Below are positions 44,344 through 54,862 of a stretch of 64,000 nucleotides of DNA, in pieces (within the stretch, counting starts at the first letter, position 1; every line of letters begins with the position of its first letter). The notes below the pieces were generated by a model, which saw nothing but the letters and a program-made list of their open reading frames with translations, did not search any database and was not told the DNA's origin. The stretch is from NCBI GenBank assembly GCA_030052745.1, contig JANBVO010000024.1, forward strand, positions 496,001 through 560,000, written 5' to 3'. The position numbers and the translations under genes were made by a program. This DNA comes from Pleurostoma richardsiae (taxonomy: Eukaryota; Ascomycota; Sordariomycetes; Calosphaeriales; Pleurostomataceae).

Positions 44344-44658
44344 ACGTGATCGCCGTGGTCCGGTTCTTAGGGGCTTGTAATAGTAGAACAGATATCTCAG
44401 GCGCCGGTAACAGGACTAAACATGATGATGATGGTATCTCATATACACAGTCCTCAAAAAGACGCAAGCCAATCTTGAGAGTGAAACCGCCCATGATCCC
44501 GATATCTCTGCCTTCCCCAACGCCGTAGTGATGCAAATGCAAATACACACGCAATCTCGAGTCGTTCCTGCCTCGTCCTTCGTCTCCGACCGGATGCAGC
44601 CGCGCGGCACACAGATATCATAAACCAGCCCAACCAACAATGAGAAGTATGCACAACG
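44344..44658. other. Short intergenic space between convergent genes
   Basis: 3' regions of Rpn6 and the AT-hook gene; nothing else is seen. Confidence 0.6.
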
Positions 44659-47600
44659 TCAAACCAGCACCGAGGGCTTCTCCCTCCTAGGAACTAAGCC
44701 CGCCTTGCGCCTCGCCTCGCCAATGATCAGGGCGAACAGCCGCTTCGCCAGCGCGGTCTCGTTCCACCCTCCGACCTCCCTCCTGAAAGCATCGACGATG
44801 TCGAGGTGCCACTGCTCGAGAATCATGGCCTCGCCCTGCGCCGCCACTTGCTTCCCCAGGAGCTTGTGGGAGGTGCGTCTCTGCGGCGTCACGCTGCCGT
44901 GCCTGAGCTGGAACTCGAGGGGGGCCGACCTGCACTGCTGGAGGAGCTCGTCCAGGCGGAGCCAGTGCTTCCTCGTCCACGTCGTCTGGGACAGCGGCGA
45001 GTCTGCCGGGGCGGCGGCGTGTAGATGCCTGTGCTTGGGAGTCGAAAGGATGGGGAGCGTGTTTGCGGTATTGCGAGCGCCCATTTGCCCGTTCTCCTTG
45101 TCTCCTTCTCCGCGGTCCTCGTTCTTCTCTTCTTGGAATGAGACGGGACGAGGCAATGATGCCTGAGATCTTCTCATGGCCCTTTCTTGCGCCTGGGCAA
45201 GTGGAGACAGTGCGTTGCCGGAGAACTCCACAACGCGTCCTGGCGTCTTCGGCTTGAGCGGCGACCGTAGGCACGACTTCGAAGGGGACGCATGCCGGGG
45301 AGGTAGTGGCTTTAGGTCGGGTCGTTCAAAGCTCAAATCAGGGTCAATATCGTTCTCCTCGGCAACCCGAGCGTCCAAAACACGTGCCTGGTTGAAACGC
45401 AGGGTATTGGAAGTAGGGGCTGGACTAGGTTTGAAGAGCGACGCCTTGCTCTGGCCAAGCAAGGGAGTGAAGTTCCTCTTCTGCGGAATGTGAGAGATGG
45501 CCGGGCGCTCTGGTGTTGCAGGTGACGATGAATGAGACGGTGGTGCAGTGTCCACCCCTTCAGAATGCTGAGAGTGAAGAGCAGATGGAAATAGAAACGC
45601 GGTCCCGTGATTGCTCGGCCGAAACTCTTTCTGGGGTACCGACGGCTCTGAATCTTGGACTCGTTGGGGTTTACTTGCGCCCCAAGTCGGATTGGCAGTC
45701 TGGAAGAGATCCGTACCCCTCGTGGCTGGTCGTTCAAAGGGCCCACCACCAAGGAGACCATTGGGTGATGAAGAGAAGAAGGCAGAGAGATTTGCCTTCT
45801 CTCGTCGCTTCGATTGCGACTGGGCCTCTTTCTGGGACAGTCGAGTGTCGTCACCATCATCAAGGGCTAGGAGAGAATATTCCTCCATATCAGCAGCGAG
45901 CAGTGGCTTAGCCACGCTACGTGTAGTAGTATCCTTCCAGGCCCTCGGCAAGGGCCTCCTCCTCCCTGAGTTGAAGACTGCGTCGCGTGCCTTCTGCGCC
46001 CTCGATGACACTGGCGTGGGGCGGCGAGCTTCAATGGCCCAGATATCTTCATCGTCCACCTCGTTGTCATTCGCTTCCTGTTCTGACATCACAGTGTCAA
46101 CTTGCACTTCCAAGCCATCATCCAATTCCATGGCGGCGACACTCAAGCTGTTTGACCCTCTCGAAGCAAACACGCTTGAAGTGGTGGAATTGAAACTTCC
46201 ATTGATGCCGGGAGCAGGATGACCTGCATCAGCAACCCAGCTCATCTCGTCTTCGCTTGGAATATCGGCCATAGTTGACCCTGCCGGTGTCTCGTGGCTC
46301 GGCTCCTCCAGCTTTGGCTCCTGCGTTCTGCTGAAAGCAGCTTGCATGTCATCCGACTCGAATTTCGAGCTGGTCCCGCGGCTCGCTTCGAAGACATTCT
46401 TGAGATTTTGTTGAGAAATTCCACGTGGGGAGAAGACCTGCGCCCCCTGCACAACCAGATTCTTAAGATGGCTCAGTGGAGCAAAGGCCTTCGACCAGCT
46501 GCTTTCTGTTTGTTGGGCGGGCAAAGAGTCCGGGACGGTAGGAGACGGATTCTTTACCATAGGGGTCTCTTCGGCGGCTGGCGGGCTTGAGCCTCTCACG
46601 GAACTCCTGAAAGGACTGCCCAGGACGCTGCCGCGAGAAGAAGGAGATGGCGGATCTGAGATGATATTCTGAAGTGTCCTTCCTGCACGGACAATGGGAG
46701 AAAGAGTAGGGCGCGATGCAGTGGAAGGGGCTGCAAGGCTCTGACCTTGACTAGGGACGATTTCGGATGGCGGAAGATGAGGTGAAGATGGTGCAGCAAC
46801 AGGAGTGCCTTCAAAACTCGGTTCTGAACGACGAGTCGAAAGAACATCTTGTGGTTTCAAGGCAAACACTGGTGGCGAAGATCTCGGTTCCGACGTTGCG
46901 AGTTGTATCATGTCCGACCTGTCCTTCTGTGCTGGTGTCTCGTCCTCATCCAGGGGCGAAGGCGTGTCATCTGGAGTCAACATGCGGCTGGAACCAGCTT
47001 GGGAGTGAGGGGAACGGGACATCGAGGCATTACCAGCCTCCCTTTCGGGCTGTTCCTCCGGGCCTTCGTCAAAGATGTGGTGTTCGGGTATCCGCCTTGG
47101 AGTAGCCGCTTCGAGCACCGCCTCTGGTATTTCAGAGAACGAATCCTCATACAAGCCTTCATCTTCATTGACGCTCCTAGAAGCAGCCACCGTTTGACTT
47201 CCACCAACTTGTGGCAATGCTTCACTCTCTACTGAATCTCCTTGGGGCAGCCGAGCATCCTTCTTCAAGGACTTGAGAGCCAGCTGTCGTCCCAGCGGCT
47301 TCGCTTTTCTCCTGGGGCTCCTTGACAACGGTATGGGGGATATATCCGCTGTTGATAGCCTGGGAGTCCCAGACTGCTGAGAGGCTGGTGCATGATCAGT
47401 GTCGGCTGATGAATTTGCCTTCGGCGTCCTGTCGCCGTCATCCAGCGAGATATTATCATCTTCATCAACTTCCGCCTGGCTTTGCCTCAAAGACTCCAAG
47501 GTCTTATTGATGATGAGGCTCGTTGTCTCCCCTATTTCAGGGAGGTCGGAGGTCGGCACATGAATATTTGCCTGGAAAGACGGTACTGAATTCATTGAGA

Positions 47601-48669
47601 TCATGGTGAAGTTTTCACCGTCCACAACGGTGTCTTGGTCCCTCCTGGTTCCTACTGAGACCTGGCTGACGGACTCTAGATCGCTGTGGTTGTCCATGTC
47701 CATATAACCGCCATAGTCGGCACCATCCAGTACCGAGTCTGCTGAGTCTGATGGATCGTCATTCGTCGTAGGTCGCTCTGTGGACACTGAAGCGTCGGTC
47801 TTTCCATTGTGTCTCGACAACACTCGGCGAGCAACAGGCGTGGGCGCATCAGACAGCGTGGCCATCCAAATATCAACGCCCATATCCGCATTCGATCCAA
47901 TCTTGTCCGCCTGCTCCGGGCCATCGTTACCCGGACTGCTCACTTCGATGGAGTCCAGGGTTACACCGTCGGGCGATCTGGCGTTTGCGGCGCTGTCGGC
48001 GTCGGCCAGAATGACGATGTCTTCTGGCACGATCGACTTTCTCCGCGGGCGCCCTCTCCTCTTGGGAAGAGTATCTTGGAGCAACCCACCCTCCTCAGTA
48101 GTCGCTATTCCTCGCTTGCGTTTCACTGCACTGCGTGTCCGAGTAGGTCTCGGTGTCGTTTGGTCCGTCGCCATGCTGGCCTCCGAATCAAGAGCATCAC
48201 TCTCGGAGGGACCGGTCTTGCGCGGCTTCCGCGCCGATTTTTTGGCCGGGGTAGCTGCTCGCTTTCGGGTGCTTGCGGCCGGTGTCCCGGACCTGGGGGG
48301 CCGTCCACGCCGTCGCGGAGTAGCGGGCCGGTCCAGGAGGCCATTCCCCTCGTCTGATAAGCCCTTGAGGGGTATCGTCGTAGTGGTTGCTTTCCCTCTA
48401 GTCCGGATGACACGTTTTGGTGTCGGCGATGTAAAGAGCCGGCGGCTGATGTTGTTCTCCTTGTCGGATTCTGCCTCGACTGTAACCCTGATCTTCTGAG
48501 GCGATATCTCGTCCCCGACGTCCAGATGAAAGGTCTGCTTCCTGGGTGAGACAGCCTCCAGTGACGCATATCTCGAGGAAGTCTGGCTCCTCGTTACACG
48601 GCGTGCATATGGAGCGACCGAGCTGGCTACAGACTCGTTCAACGGGTCTGGCGACGACAGCAGATCCAT
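44659..48669 (-). CDS. Large AT-hook protein of unknown function
   Basis: A single uninterrupted frame of 1336 residues, unusual among its intron-rich neighbours. The first ATG is at 48669 (MDLLSSPDPLNESV); the frame is open a little further upstream without ATG. Two AT-hook cores, RRRGRPPR near residue 120 and KRRGRPRRK near 210, lie in a Lys/Arg/Ser/Thr-rich N-terminus with many SP/TP sites (SPRKQTFHLD, TPKRVIRTRG), suggesting minor-groove DNA binding and CDK regulation. The middle is long, acidic and disordered. Only the C-terminal ~120 residues look folded: WTRKHWLRLDELLQQCRSAP, then LEQWHLDIVDAFRREVGGW and ALAKRLFALIIGEARRK. I know similar fungal proteins only as AT-DNA-binding; no role is assigned. 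Nuclear location is likely. Confidence 0.8.
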   Translation of the reverse strand: MDLLSSPDPLNESVASSVAPYARRVTRSQTSSRYASLEAVSPRKQTFHLDVGDEISPQKIRVTVEAESDKENNISRRLFTSPTPKRVIRTRGKATTTTIPLKGLSDEGNGLLDRPATPRRRGRPPRSGTPAASTRKRAATPAKKSARKPRKTGPSESDALDSEASMATDQTTPRPTRTRSAVKRKRGIATTEEGGLLQDTLPKRRGRPRRKSIVPEDIVILADADSAANARSPDGVTLDSIEVSSPGNDGPEQADKIGSNADMGVDIWMATLSDAPTPVARRVLSRHNGKTDASVSTERPTTNDDPSDSADSVLDGADYGGYMDMDNHSDLESVSQVSVGTRRDQDTVVDGENFTMISMNSVPSFQANIHVPTSDLPEIGETTSLIINKTLESLRQSQAEVDEDDNISLDDGDRTPKANSSADTDHAPASQQSGTPRLSTADISPIPLSRSPRRKAKPLGRQLALKSLKKDARLPQGDSVESEALPQVGGSQTVAASRSVNEDEGLYEDSFSEIPEAVLEAATPRRIPEHHIFDEGPEEQPEREAGNASMSRSPHSQAGSSRMLTPDDTPSPLDEDETPAQKDRSDMIQLATSEPRSSPPVFALKPQDVLSTRRSEPSFEGTPVAAPSSPHLPPSEIVPSQGQSLAAPSTASRPTLSPIVRAGRTLQNIISDPPSPSSRGSVLGSPFRSSVRGSSPPAAEETPMVKNPSPTVPDSLPAQQTESSWSKAFAPLSHLKNLVVQGAQVFSPRGISQQNLKNVFEASRGTSSKFESDDMQAAFSRTQEPKLEEPSHETPAGSTMADIPSEDEMSWVADAGHPAPGINGSFNSTTSSVFASRGSNSLSVAAMELDDGLEVQVDTVMSEQEANDNEVDDEDIWAIEARRPTPVSSRAQKARDAVFNSGRRRPLPRAWKDTTTRSVAKPLLAADMEEYSLLALDDGDDTRLSQKEAQSQSKRREKANLSAFFSSSPNGLLGGGPFERPATRGTDLFQTANPTWGASKPQRVQDSEPSVPQKEFRPSNHGTAFLFPSALHSQHSEGVDTAPPSHSSSPATPERPAISHIPQKRNFTPLLGQSKASLFKPSPAPTSNTLRFNQARVLDARVAEENDIDPDLSFERPDLKPLPPRHASPSKSCLRSPLKPKTPGRVVEFSGNALSPLAQAQERAMRRSQASLPRPVSFQEEKNEDRGEGDKENGQMGARNTANTLPILSTPKHRHLHAAAPADSPLSQTTWTRKHWLRLDELLQQCRSAPLEFQLRHGSVTPQRRTSHKLLGKQVAAQGEAMILEQWHLDIVDAFRREVGGWNETALAKRLFALIIGEARRKAGLVPRREKPSVLV

Positions 48670-49793
48670 GCTGAAGGCCGACGTCGCGATGTTGAACGCG
48701 TGTTGGCCAGTGCGCCGGATCAAAGCGTGTTCAAAAGGGCGCGTCTGGCGAAGGAATGCAGATTCGTAGGCCAGGATACGGCTGATGCTAGAAATGGACT
48801 GTCAAGAAGTCGAGAGACTGTGCGTATCCTGCGCTCCGTACACTGCAAAAACTGCGTGCCGATGTTTTGGATATTTGGGTCAGCGATGGGCATGTGATTG
48901 GACAAAAGTAAGAGACAACAAACTACCCAAAGCGGTATGGCCGAGGGTGGCTTGATGGGTTGAGGTTTCTCCGGCAAGGCATTCTGTGGGGAAGGCGTTC
49001 TGCCTGGCCTATTGGGTACACGCTGGGCAAATCCATTTCCCGCATCTGATAAGCCGCGGTTGATTAATCAACTGCCTCCGAATACTCCACGCATGCATCA
49101 ATCAGCGTTGACATCACTGTCTCACTCGGACTGGCTTGCCATTCGTCAACCAAGGCATGGATATAGGCGGCTATAGGGGGCACATGCAGACATAGTGTAA
49201 GCCTCCACAGCCTCAATCACTGCTGGCGACACATATGGAGGGGCGATCCGGGCCTCCGGCATCTGTTCGGGCTTCCCCCCGCATCTTTTGACATCGGAGA
49301 GCCCTTGTAAGCCCCATTAGTCAACTAGGTTCCCGTGTAAGTCGATTCGGCTTTTTACATTGCCTCCCGGTGAGGCGCGCCCTACGGCAGATGACGTGAT
49401 TCTGCTCGGGATGAGCTCAACTGCCTTGAACTCCATTGATCGATTAGATGTGCCTTCTAGATATACATGCTGCTTTCTAATCGACATCATCGCTAAGCGC
49501 AAGTGCAGCAAGCAACAAGTGTCTTGCCTATATATCTTCGTACGGTTCACGCTGCTTGATATCGAGCTCTTCTGTGTCGGCGAGAATATCCATTCTGCTC
49601 AAGATACAGCTGTCAACCTCTCCGTATATACCACTCGTCTGTTATACTCAGAAGATAAAGAGAGAAGCAAGTGTCTTCAACAATTTCAGTTCTGAAAACG
49701 GCCTCACGTCTCCGTGCATTAACCCAATCTCTCAACTCCAGGAAGGTTGCTATTTTCCTCTTTCCAGATAATCTCCTAAGTTATACCAGGAGA
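48670..49793. other. Intergenic between divergent genes, about 1.1 kb
   Basis: No gene is supported. The segment 49300-49790 is less GC-rich than its surroundings. Frames reading into the CmcJ-like gene from 49671 start at non-ATG or in what looks like leader sequence. Confidence 0.45.
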
Positions 49794-50642
49794 ATGGCCA
49801 TCACACCCGTTCCCCGTGGCCCAGTCACGGCGAAGCTGAACTTCTACAAACCCCCAGTCGACGGCGCCCGCCCCTTCCAGTACGTGGACTCGCCACCGGA
49901 GGGTGAGCCGCAGCGAAACTTCCTGGAAGAAACGCACAACGTCACGATCAGTGACATCCGCGGCCGCGAGGATCAGTTCAACCTCGATAAGGATGCCTTC
50001 GCCGTCGTGCGCGACCTGCCGCCGTCGAGGGAACAGGACTTCATCGACGACCAGTCCATAACAGCCAACTACTACCCGGAGCTGGAGGCGCTCCTCCTCA
50101 GGCACGTACCCGGGGCCACGAAGGTCGTCTTCTTTGACCACACGATCCGCCGCGCCGACCCGAACGCACGCCGCAACCCCGTCAACCGCACGCACATCGA
50201 CCAGACCGCCGAATCTGCGATCCTGCGGGTGAAACGGCATCTGGGTGACGACGCGGAGAGGCTGCTTGCGGGCCGGTACAGGATCATCAACGTGTGGCGG
50301 CCGCTGAACAAGAACCCTGTCGAGTCGTTCCCCCTGGCCTTCGCCTCCTCTAGCACGCTCGAGGATGCAGACGTCATCCCGATCGAACACCGGTACAATA
50401 ACGGCTATACTGGGGAGACGGCTGGGATCAGACACAACCCGGCGCAGAAGTGGTACTACTTAAGCGGCATGACTGGGAACGAGCGGCTCTTGCTCGAGTG
50501 CTTCGACAGCGAGGGCCTAAAGGAGGGTTCAGGCGTGCAAGGCGGACGACTAGCACACTCTGCTTTTGAGGACCCACGGACTCGGCTCGACGCTGAAGGG
50601 CGCGAGAGTATTGAAGTAAGGACTCTGGTCTTTGGCCCGTAA
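49794..50642 (+). CDS. CmcJ/AsaB-like hydroxylase/desaturase
   Basis: A single exon, 282 residues, the usual size. The start MAITPVPRGPVTAKLNFYKP and the blocks FVVRDLPPS-like AVVRDLPPSREQDF, FDHTIRR, THIDQTAESA (the HxD metal pair), YRIINVWRPL, DVIPIEHRY, WYYLSGMTGNERLLLECFDS and the distal His/Arg in AHSAFEDP and SIEVRTLVF define the family. Members related to CmcJ (cephamycin pathway) and AsaB (aspergillic acid cluster) are predicted non-heme Fe(II)/2-oxoglutarate enzymes. All the likely metal ligands are present. It stands alone; no other biosynthetic gene is next to it, so its product is unknown. Confidence 0.88.
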   Translation: MAITPVPRGPVTAKLNFYKPPVDGARPFQYVDSPPEGEPQRNFLEETHNVTISDIRGREDQFNLDKDAFAVVRDLPPSREQDFIDDQSITANYYPELEALLLRHVPGATKVVFFDHTIRRADPNARRNPVNRTHIDQTAESAILRVKRHLGDDAERLLAGRYRIINVWRPLNKNPVESFPLAFASSSTLEDADVIPIEHRYNNGYTGETAGIRHNPAQKWYYLSGMTGNERLLLECFDSEGLKEGSGVQGGRLAHSAFEDPRTRLDAEGRESIEVRTLVFGP

Positions 50643-50999
50643 TGGGATAGTTGCTGGATGTTGTCTGTGGTTACAGGTGGTCATGACAAATCACCAAGGG
50701 GAGTGAAGGGGTGTAAATGTAAGGCATATCTATAAGTGAAATCTCTAGCAAGCCGGGTATAAACAAGCCTCTGTCCTTTCAAAACGTATCATGAGCGTTC
50801 TCTCCTCGAGGCTTTGGTGCAATCCCTTTACTTGGTAACGCTCATCCCAAAAGTGCACGTCAATGCGGATCGCAAATTCGTCACGAAAAAATCTGTCTCT
50901 TGCTCTTCCTGAGCCTTCTCATGATGTCACCCCCCTGCGTGCTGTCGGACAGCCCAGTCCCCGGCTATCACCCTCACCGTCCAGCTGATCAACGCTACT
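50643..50999. other. Intergenic space between convergent genes
   Basis: 3' regions of the CmcJ-like and Sds3-like genes; nothing else is seen. Confidence 0.6.
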
Positions 51000-52676
51000 T
51001 CAACCGCGGCGACGCTGCCCTCGCGTGCTTCCACCGGTGCCCTGGCGGCTCATAGCAACGCCACCCATCGAGCTTTGGCGGCTCATCGGAGAGCCTCCGA
51101 TAGCGGGTAATGCAGAGATGCCGATGACGGGGACGGAACCAGCTTCCCCACGCACGTGGCTAGTCGGGACGCCAAGGCCCTCCCGAAGATCCTGGGCACT
51201 AGGCCGCTCTCCCTGAACGAAGGCGATGTATTTGCTTTCGCCAGGTATCTGTGCGACGGTTTCCAAGACCCGCCGGCCGCCGTTGCTCGTGTCCAAGTTA
51301 GAACCCGGACCGTGTATCTGCTCGTACTGTTGCAGTATGTTCATCGCCATCATGTCGCCGTTGATGTCATCCTGGGGAAGCATTTGCGGGCCATTAGCCT
51401 CCGTCATCGGCTTCGCTTTGTTATATGGCGTGGGAACGATTGGCGGGAGCCTTGGCTCTTGCACGTATAGCTTGTCCAAGTTGGAGGGGAGTTCGAAATT
51501 CGTGAGGCCCTCAATGCCCATGACTTTGCCGTCATAGAAGTTGGGGTTATGGGTACCACCCCGCGTGCTCCGTGTTGCGTGCGATACTTGGCGCTCCATA
51601 GCAGGGGCTGAAGGACCTGAATCATTACCATCTTCGTCCTCGTGCTTCTCATCACCAGAGAGGTCATCCGACGCAGGTGAATGGATGCCGTTCGCATCCG
51701 TCTTGCGGCTGTGCCGAAGGAGATATTTGTGAGCCGCAATAGACGAGGTCTGATAGTTCATTGAGAGCTCTCTGTCAGTGAACAGCTTATCAATGCTGTA
51801 CACCGGGCCAGTGGTCTTTCTGAACTGCAATCGCTCGCCCTGCCACACGGGAGTCGTGTTGCTGCTGTCCAGCGCTCTCCGCTGTGGAGCTGGCGATCCG
51901 TCGTCATCATTGCCGTTCCTCTTCCTCTTCCTGCTGTCTGAGAAACCAGGCATCTCTTCCATCTCTCGTCTAAGCCTCGTCGCTCTCTTACCGTGTGCAC
52001 CTCCGGGGCTCGATGGGTTCGTGAGACTAAACTGGTTCGGATGAAGAAGGAGGGCGGAGGCATCGGAGATCTCAAGGGCCTCTTTCTCTCTGTTAAGACG
52101 GAGTTTCTTTGCCAAGATTGCATTCATGAGTCTATCGCGGACCGTCGAGGCGAGCGCCTGGTGCTCTCGCTTTGCCGTCTGGACTTTGAACTCGTGAACC
52201 CGGCGGTATTGCTGCATCTTTCTATCATACTGCGCCTACTGCAAGGTCAACACAAAGCGACTTATGGCTGGACTATGAAACTTTGGACTGACCTTCTGCT
52301 TGGTAATCTCGTAGTCTCTGTGCTCAGCAAGATCCTCAATGTTGTGAATCCATTGCTGGAATTTGGGACCGGCCATCTCCAATAATGTACGAGAAGCAGC
52401 AGGGTCTGAAGGCCAGTCCTGAGCGAGCTTTTCCTTCTCCGGTCCGAGAAAGTCGGACGGGCGCGGTGTGTAAGGGTCAACTCTCATGACCAGGTTTGTC
52501 TCTAGCTGGATCTTCTGCAACTGCTCCCGATAGGCATTGTCGCGGCTTCTGACAAAGGTCTCCGAGAGCTGCTGAAGCCGGTCTGTAAGGAGCTGGCGCT
52601 TTTTCTCCCGCTTGGACTCGTTGCGAGCGTTGACTGAGCCGTCGTGCGCCGGGGCGCTTGAAGGATTGGCAGCCAT
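51000..52676 (-). CDS. Sds3-like subunit of Rpd3-type histone deacetylase complex
   Basis: Two exons (52676-52293, 52235-51000), 539 residues. The N-terminal coiled coil (ESKREKKRQLLTDRLQQLSETF) continues with RSRDNAYREQLQKIQLETNLVMRVDPY, the Sds3 core, and across the splice to QYDRKMQQYRRVHEFKVQTAKREHQAL and TVRDRLMNAILAKKLRLNREKEAL. The block ALLLHPNQFSLTNPSSPGG is strongly conserved in fungal members. A basic patch SRKRKRNG is a likely nuclear signal. The C-terminal half is disordered except for LPPIVPTPYNKAKPM. Family knowledge: Sds3 bridges deacetylase and Sin3. The acceptor used is CAGTAG before GCG. Divergent from LSm1. Confidence 0.85.
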
Positions 52677-53461
52677 CTTCTGTGGTGCACGGTCGTCAAG
52701 GAGGATGGGTATGTTGGAGGGATATGGTAAGGTGTGATAGTGTGATAGTCTGGCTAGTCACCGAAGCCTTTCACTCTAGTCGAAAAGGGTCATTCGGGGA
52801 GGTCGAGATGTAAAGACGAGGTTCTAAAAGCAAGACAAGACCTCTAGCTGTGCCAAATCGGCGTCGGCCCTTGTTGGCGTCTCTACTCGAGGGGAGGGGA
52901 GGGCATGAATAGAAAACAGCCGCAGGAAGAGTAGTAAAGAGAATTCTGCGCGTGCGAATGGCCTTGATTTCCGCAGCTCTTTTCGTATATAAGAGACTGT
53001 ATTGAACTGTGACGGTGAGCCGCGGTCTTGTTGAGGGCGAGGAAGAACAATAAGAGGAGGCTGCAATAGCGATTAACGTTATGCCCCGAACAACCGCCTT
53101 GCGCCTGACCACGGTCCTCGTCCCAGGTTCTGATTGGCTGCCACTTGGACTAACACGGAAAGAGCGGGCAGGCTGCCCCACCACTGCGGAAATCGGTATA
53201 TGAATAATCCGGACATCCAGAGCCCCGTCCGGCTGGATACGCGTATACAGCGGGCCCAGCGCAATTTTAACCAATCAGTGACTCCAATGACGACGATACA
53301 TCCAATTCAAGCTTCCCTTGGAAGGCGCCGGTTTCGAGACACGATAGTCTGGCCTCTCAAGAGCACAAATCTTGGCCAGATCTCAAGGACCCAACTTCGA
53401 TGGACTACTGGCCGGGAATCGCCTCTTTCACAGATCAGCGCAAGTCGGCACTCATGCGATA
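52677..53461. promoter_or_regulatory. Divergent promoter between Sds3-like and LSm1 genes
   Basis: 785 bp shared by two head-to-head genes; no gene inside is supported. The tract has several CCAATCAG/ATTGG boxes (for example attgg at 53131 and ccaatca at 53271). Confidence 0.45.
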
Positions 53462-54161
53462 ATGGAAAACCTCTCCATTTCAGATCCTCCCCCGCAGGGG
53501 GGAGGAGCCCCCCCGACCCTGGGCAGAGTACCACCACCACAGCAGCAGCAGCAGCAGCAGCAGTTGCCTGCACAGATGTTCACCACTGCTGCGCAATTAC
53601 TGGATCTTACGGATAGTAAGACTCCATCCTAGGGCTCCATGACCAGTGCAAGAGATGTCATGTCTCACAGTGGTGCTAATGTCGCAAACAGAGAAGTTGA
53701 TGGTCGCTCTCCGCGATGGGCGAAAGCTGATGGGTGTCTTGCGCAGCTGGGACCAGTTTGGTACGCGTTGATACTTGCGGGAAGTGCGGTTTGCTGCGGG
53801 GCTGTTCTCACTGACACTGGGCGCAGCAAACCTAGTTCTTCAATCCACCGTCGAGAGAGTCTTCGTCCCTCCCGGCTCGGCGCCGTCCTCCGGTGCTGGC
53901 GGCTCGCAGGAGCGCGGCCTGTACGCCGACATCCCGCGAGGAATATTCCTAGTACGAGGCGAGAATGTGCTATTGCTTGGAGAGATAGACCTGGACAGGG
54001 ACGACGACCCTCCTCCGGGGTATGACCAGGCGGATCCGGAGCTCGTGCTCTCGTTGGCGAAACAGAAGAAGAAGGAGGACAAGGCGAAGGATAAGAAGAG
54101 AATTCGAAAGCTCTCCACTCTCGGCTTCGAGGGTGAGAACATGGGCGAGATTCTGCTATAG
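53462..54161 (+). CDS. LSM1: LSm1, subunit of the cytoplasmic LSm1-7 mRNA decay ring
   Basis: Three exons (53462-53615, 53692-53760, 53827-54161), 185 residues. The Sm1 motif spans the exon joins: AAQLLDLTDKKLMVALRDGR, KLMGVLRSWDQFANLVLQST and VERVF; the Sm2 motif is IPRGIFLVRGENVLLLGEID. These match LSm1. The N-terminus carries Pro-rich sequence and a Gln run encoded by CAG repeats (53541-53564); the C-terminal tail is long and Lys-rich (LAKQKKKEDKAKDKKRIRKL), a feature known to aid RNA binding in LSm1. With Pat1 the ring binds oligoadenylated mRNA and promotes decapping. The middle exon is 69 nt. Confidence 0.94.
53541..53564 (+). repeat. CAG microsatellite inside LSM1 exon 1
   Basis: Eight CAG units encode the Gln run in the LSm1 N-terminal extension. 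Confidence 0.85.
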
Positions 54162-54862
54162 GTCTAGGTTTTCGTGGCACGATATCAATTCCCGGGCCGA
54201 CCAAGTCCGCGGACACAGCTGGTAGATTAGAGGGCAGAATATTGTGAAATGCCCTGCCAGTCTGATACGGCGGATCTGCATTGGCGGATCACCGTTGACT
54301 AGTTTTAATGCACTGAGAAAAGTGCCTCCAGTTCAAGCAGCATCAACATTGCTACTACGAAGGAGCAGGGCTTAATGGAGGATGCATTAAGCGATACACA
54401 TCAAACGGCTCGATAAGCGCCACATGAGCATGCAATTGAGGCTCCGTTTCGTGCAGCAGCATTTCGGCAAACCATTCTGTTTGCGACTGATTTTGATATG
54501 TTAGCTGGAAAAGTCGCTTTCACGAGATCCGTGTATCAGTGTTGCCTGCTCCCTTCCTGAGTACACGACATGACTGCCTTTCACGAGCTTTTCAACCACC
54601 ATAACACAGTCTGAGCAAATATCCCAGCTTACACAAGAGTGCCCCGCAAGCATAGCAAACCTACTCTGCCTCTTGAGGAGCTCCTGCGGCGGACCAACCT
54701 CCACTACACGACCATCCCCAACCCCGGACGAATGACGTACAGCTACCTGCGTCAGGGGTGCCGTTGCGCAACCGGGCCCCGCGGACTCGCAACTGGCATC
54801 TTTGTAGTGTGTCTCAACGCCCAGCACGTCGATGAAAGGCCTGTGGTGCATCCTCGCTAGAA
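54162..54862. other. Intergenic between convergent genes
   Basis: About 700 bp; no supported gene. A cggatctgcattggcggatc direct repeat of cggatc lies near 54270-54290. Confidence 0.5.

Noticed and set aside
47809-48499. Plus-strand frames opposite the AT-hook protein
   Set aside because: Shadows of the confident minus-strand gene.
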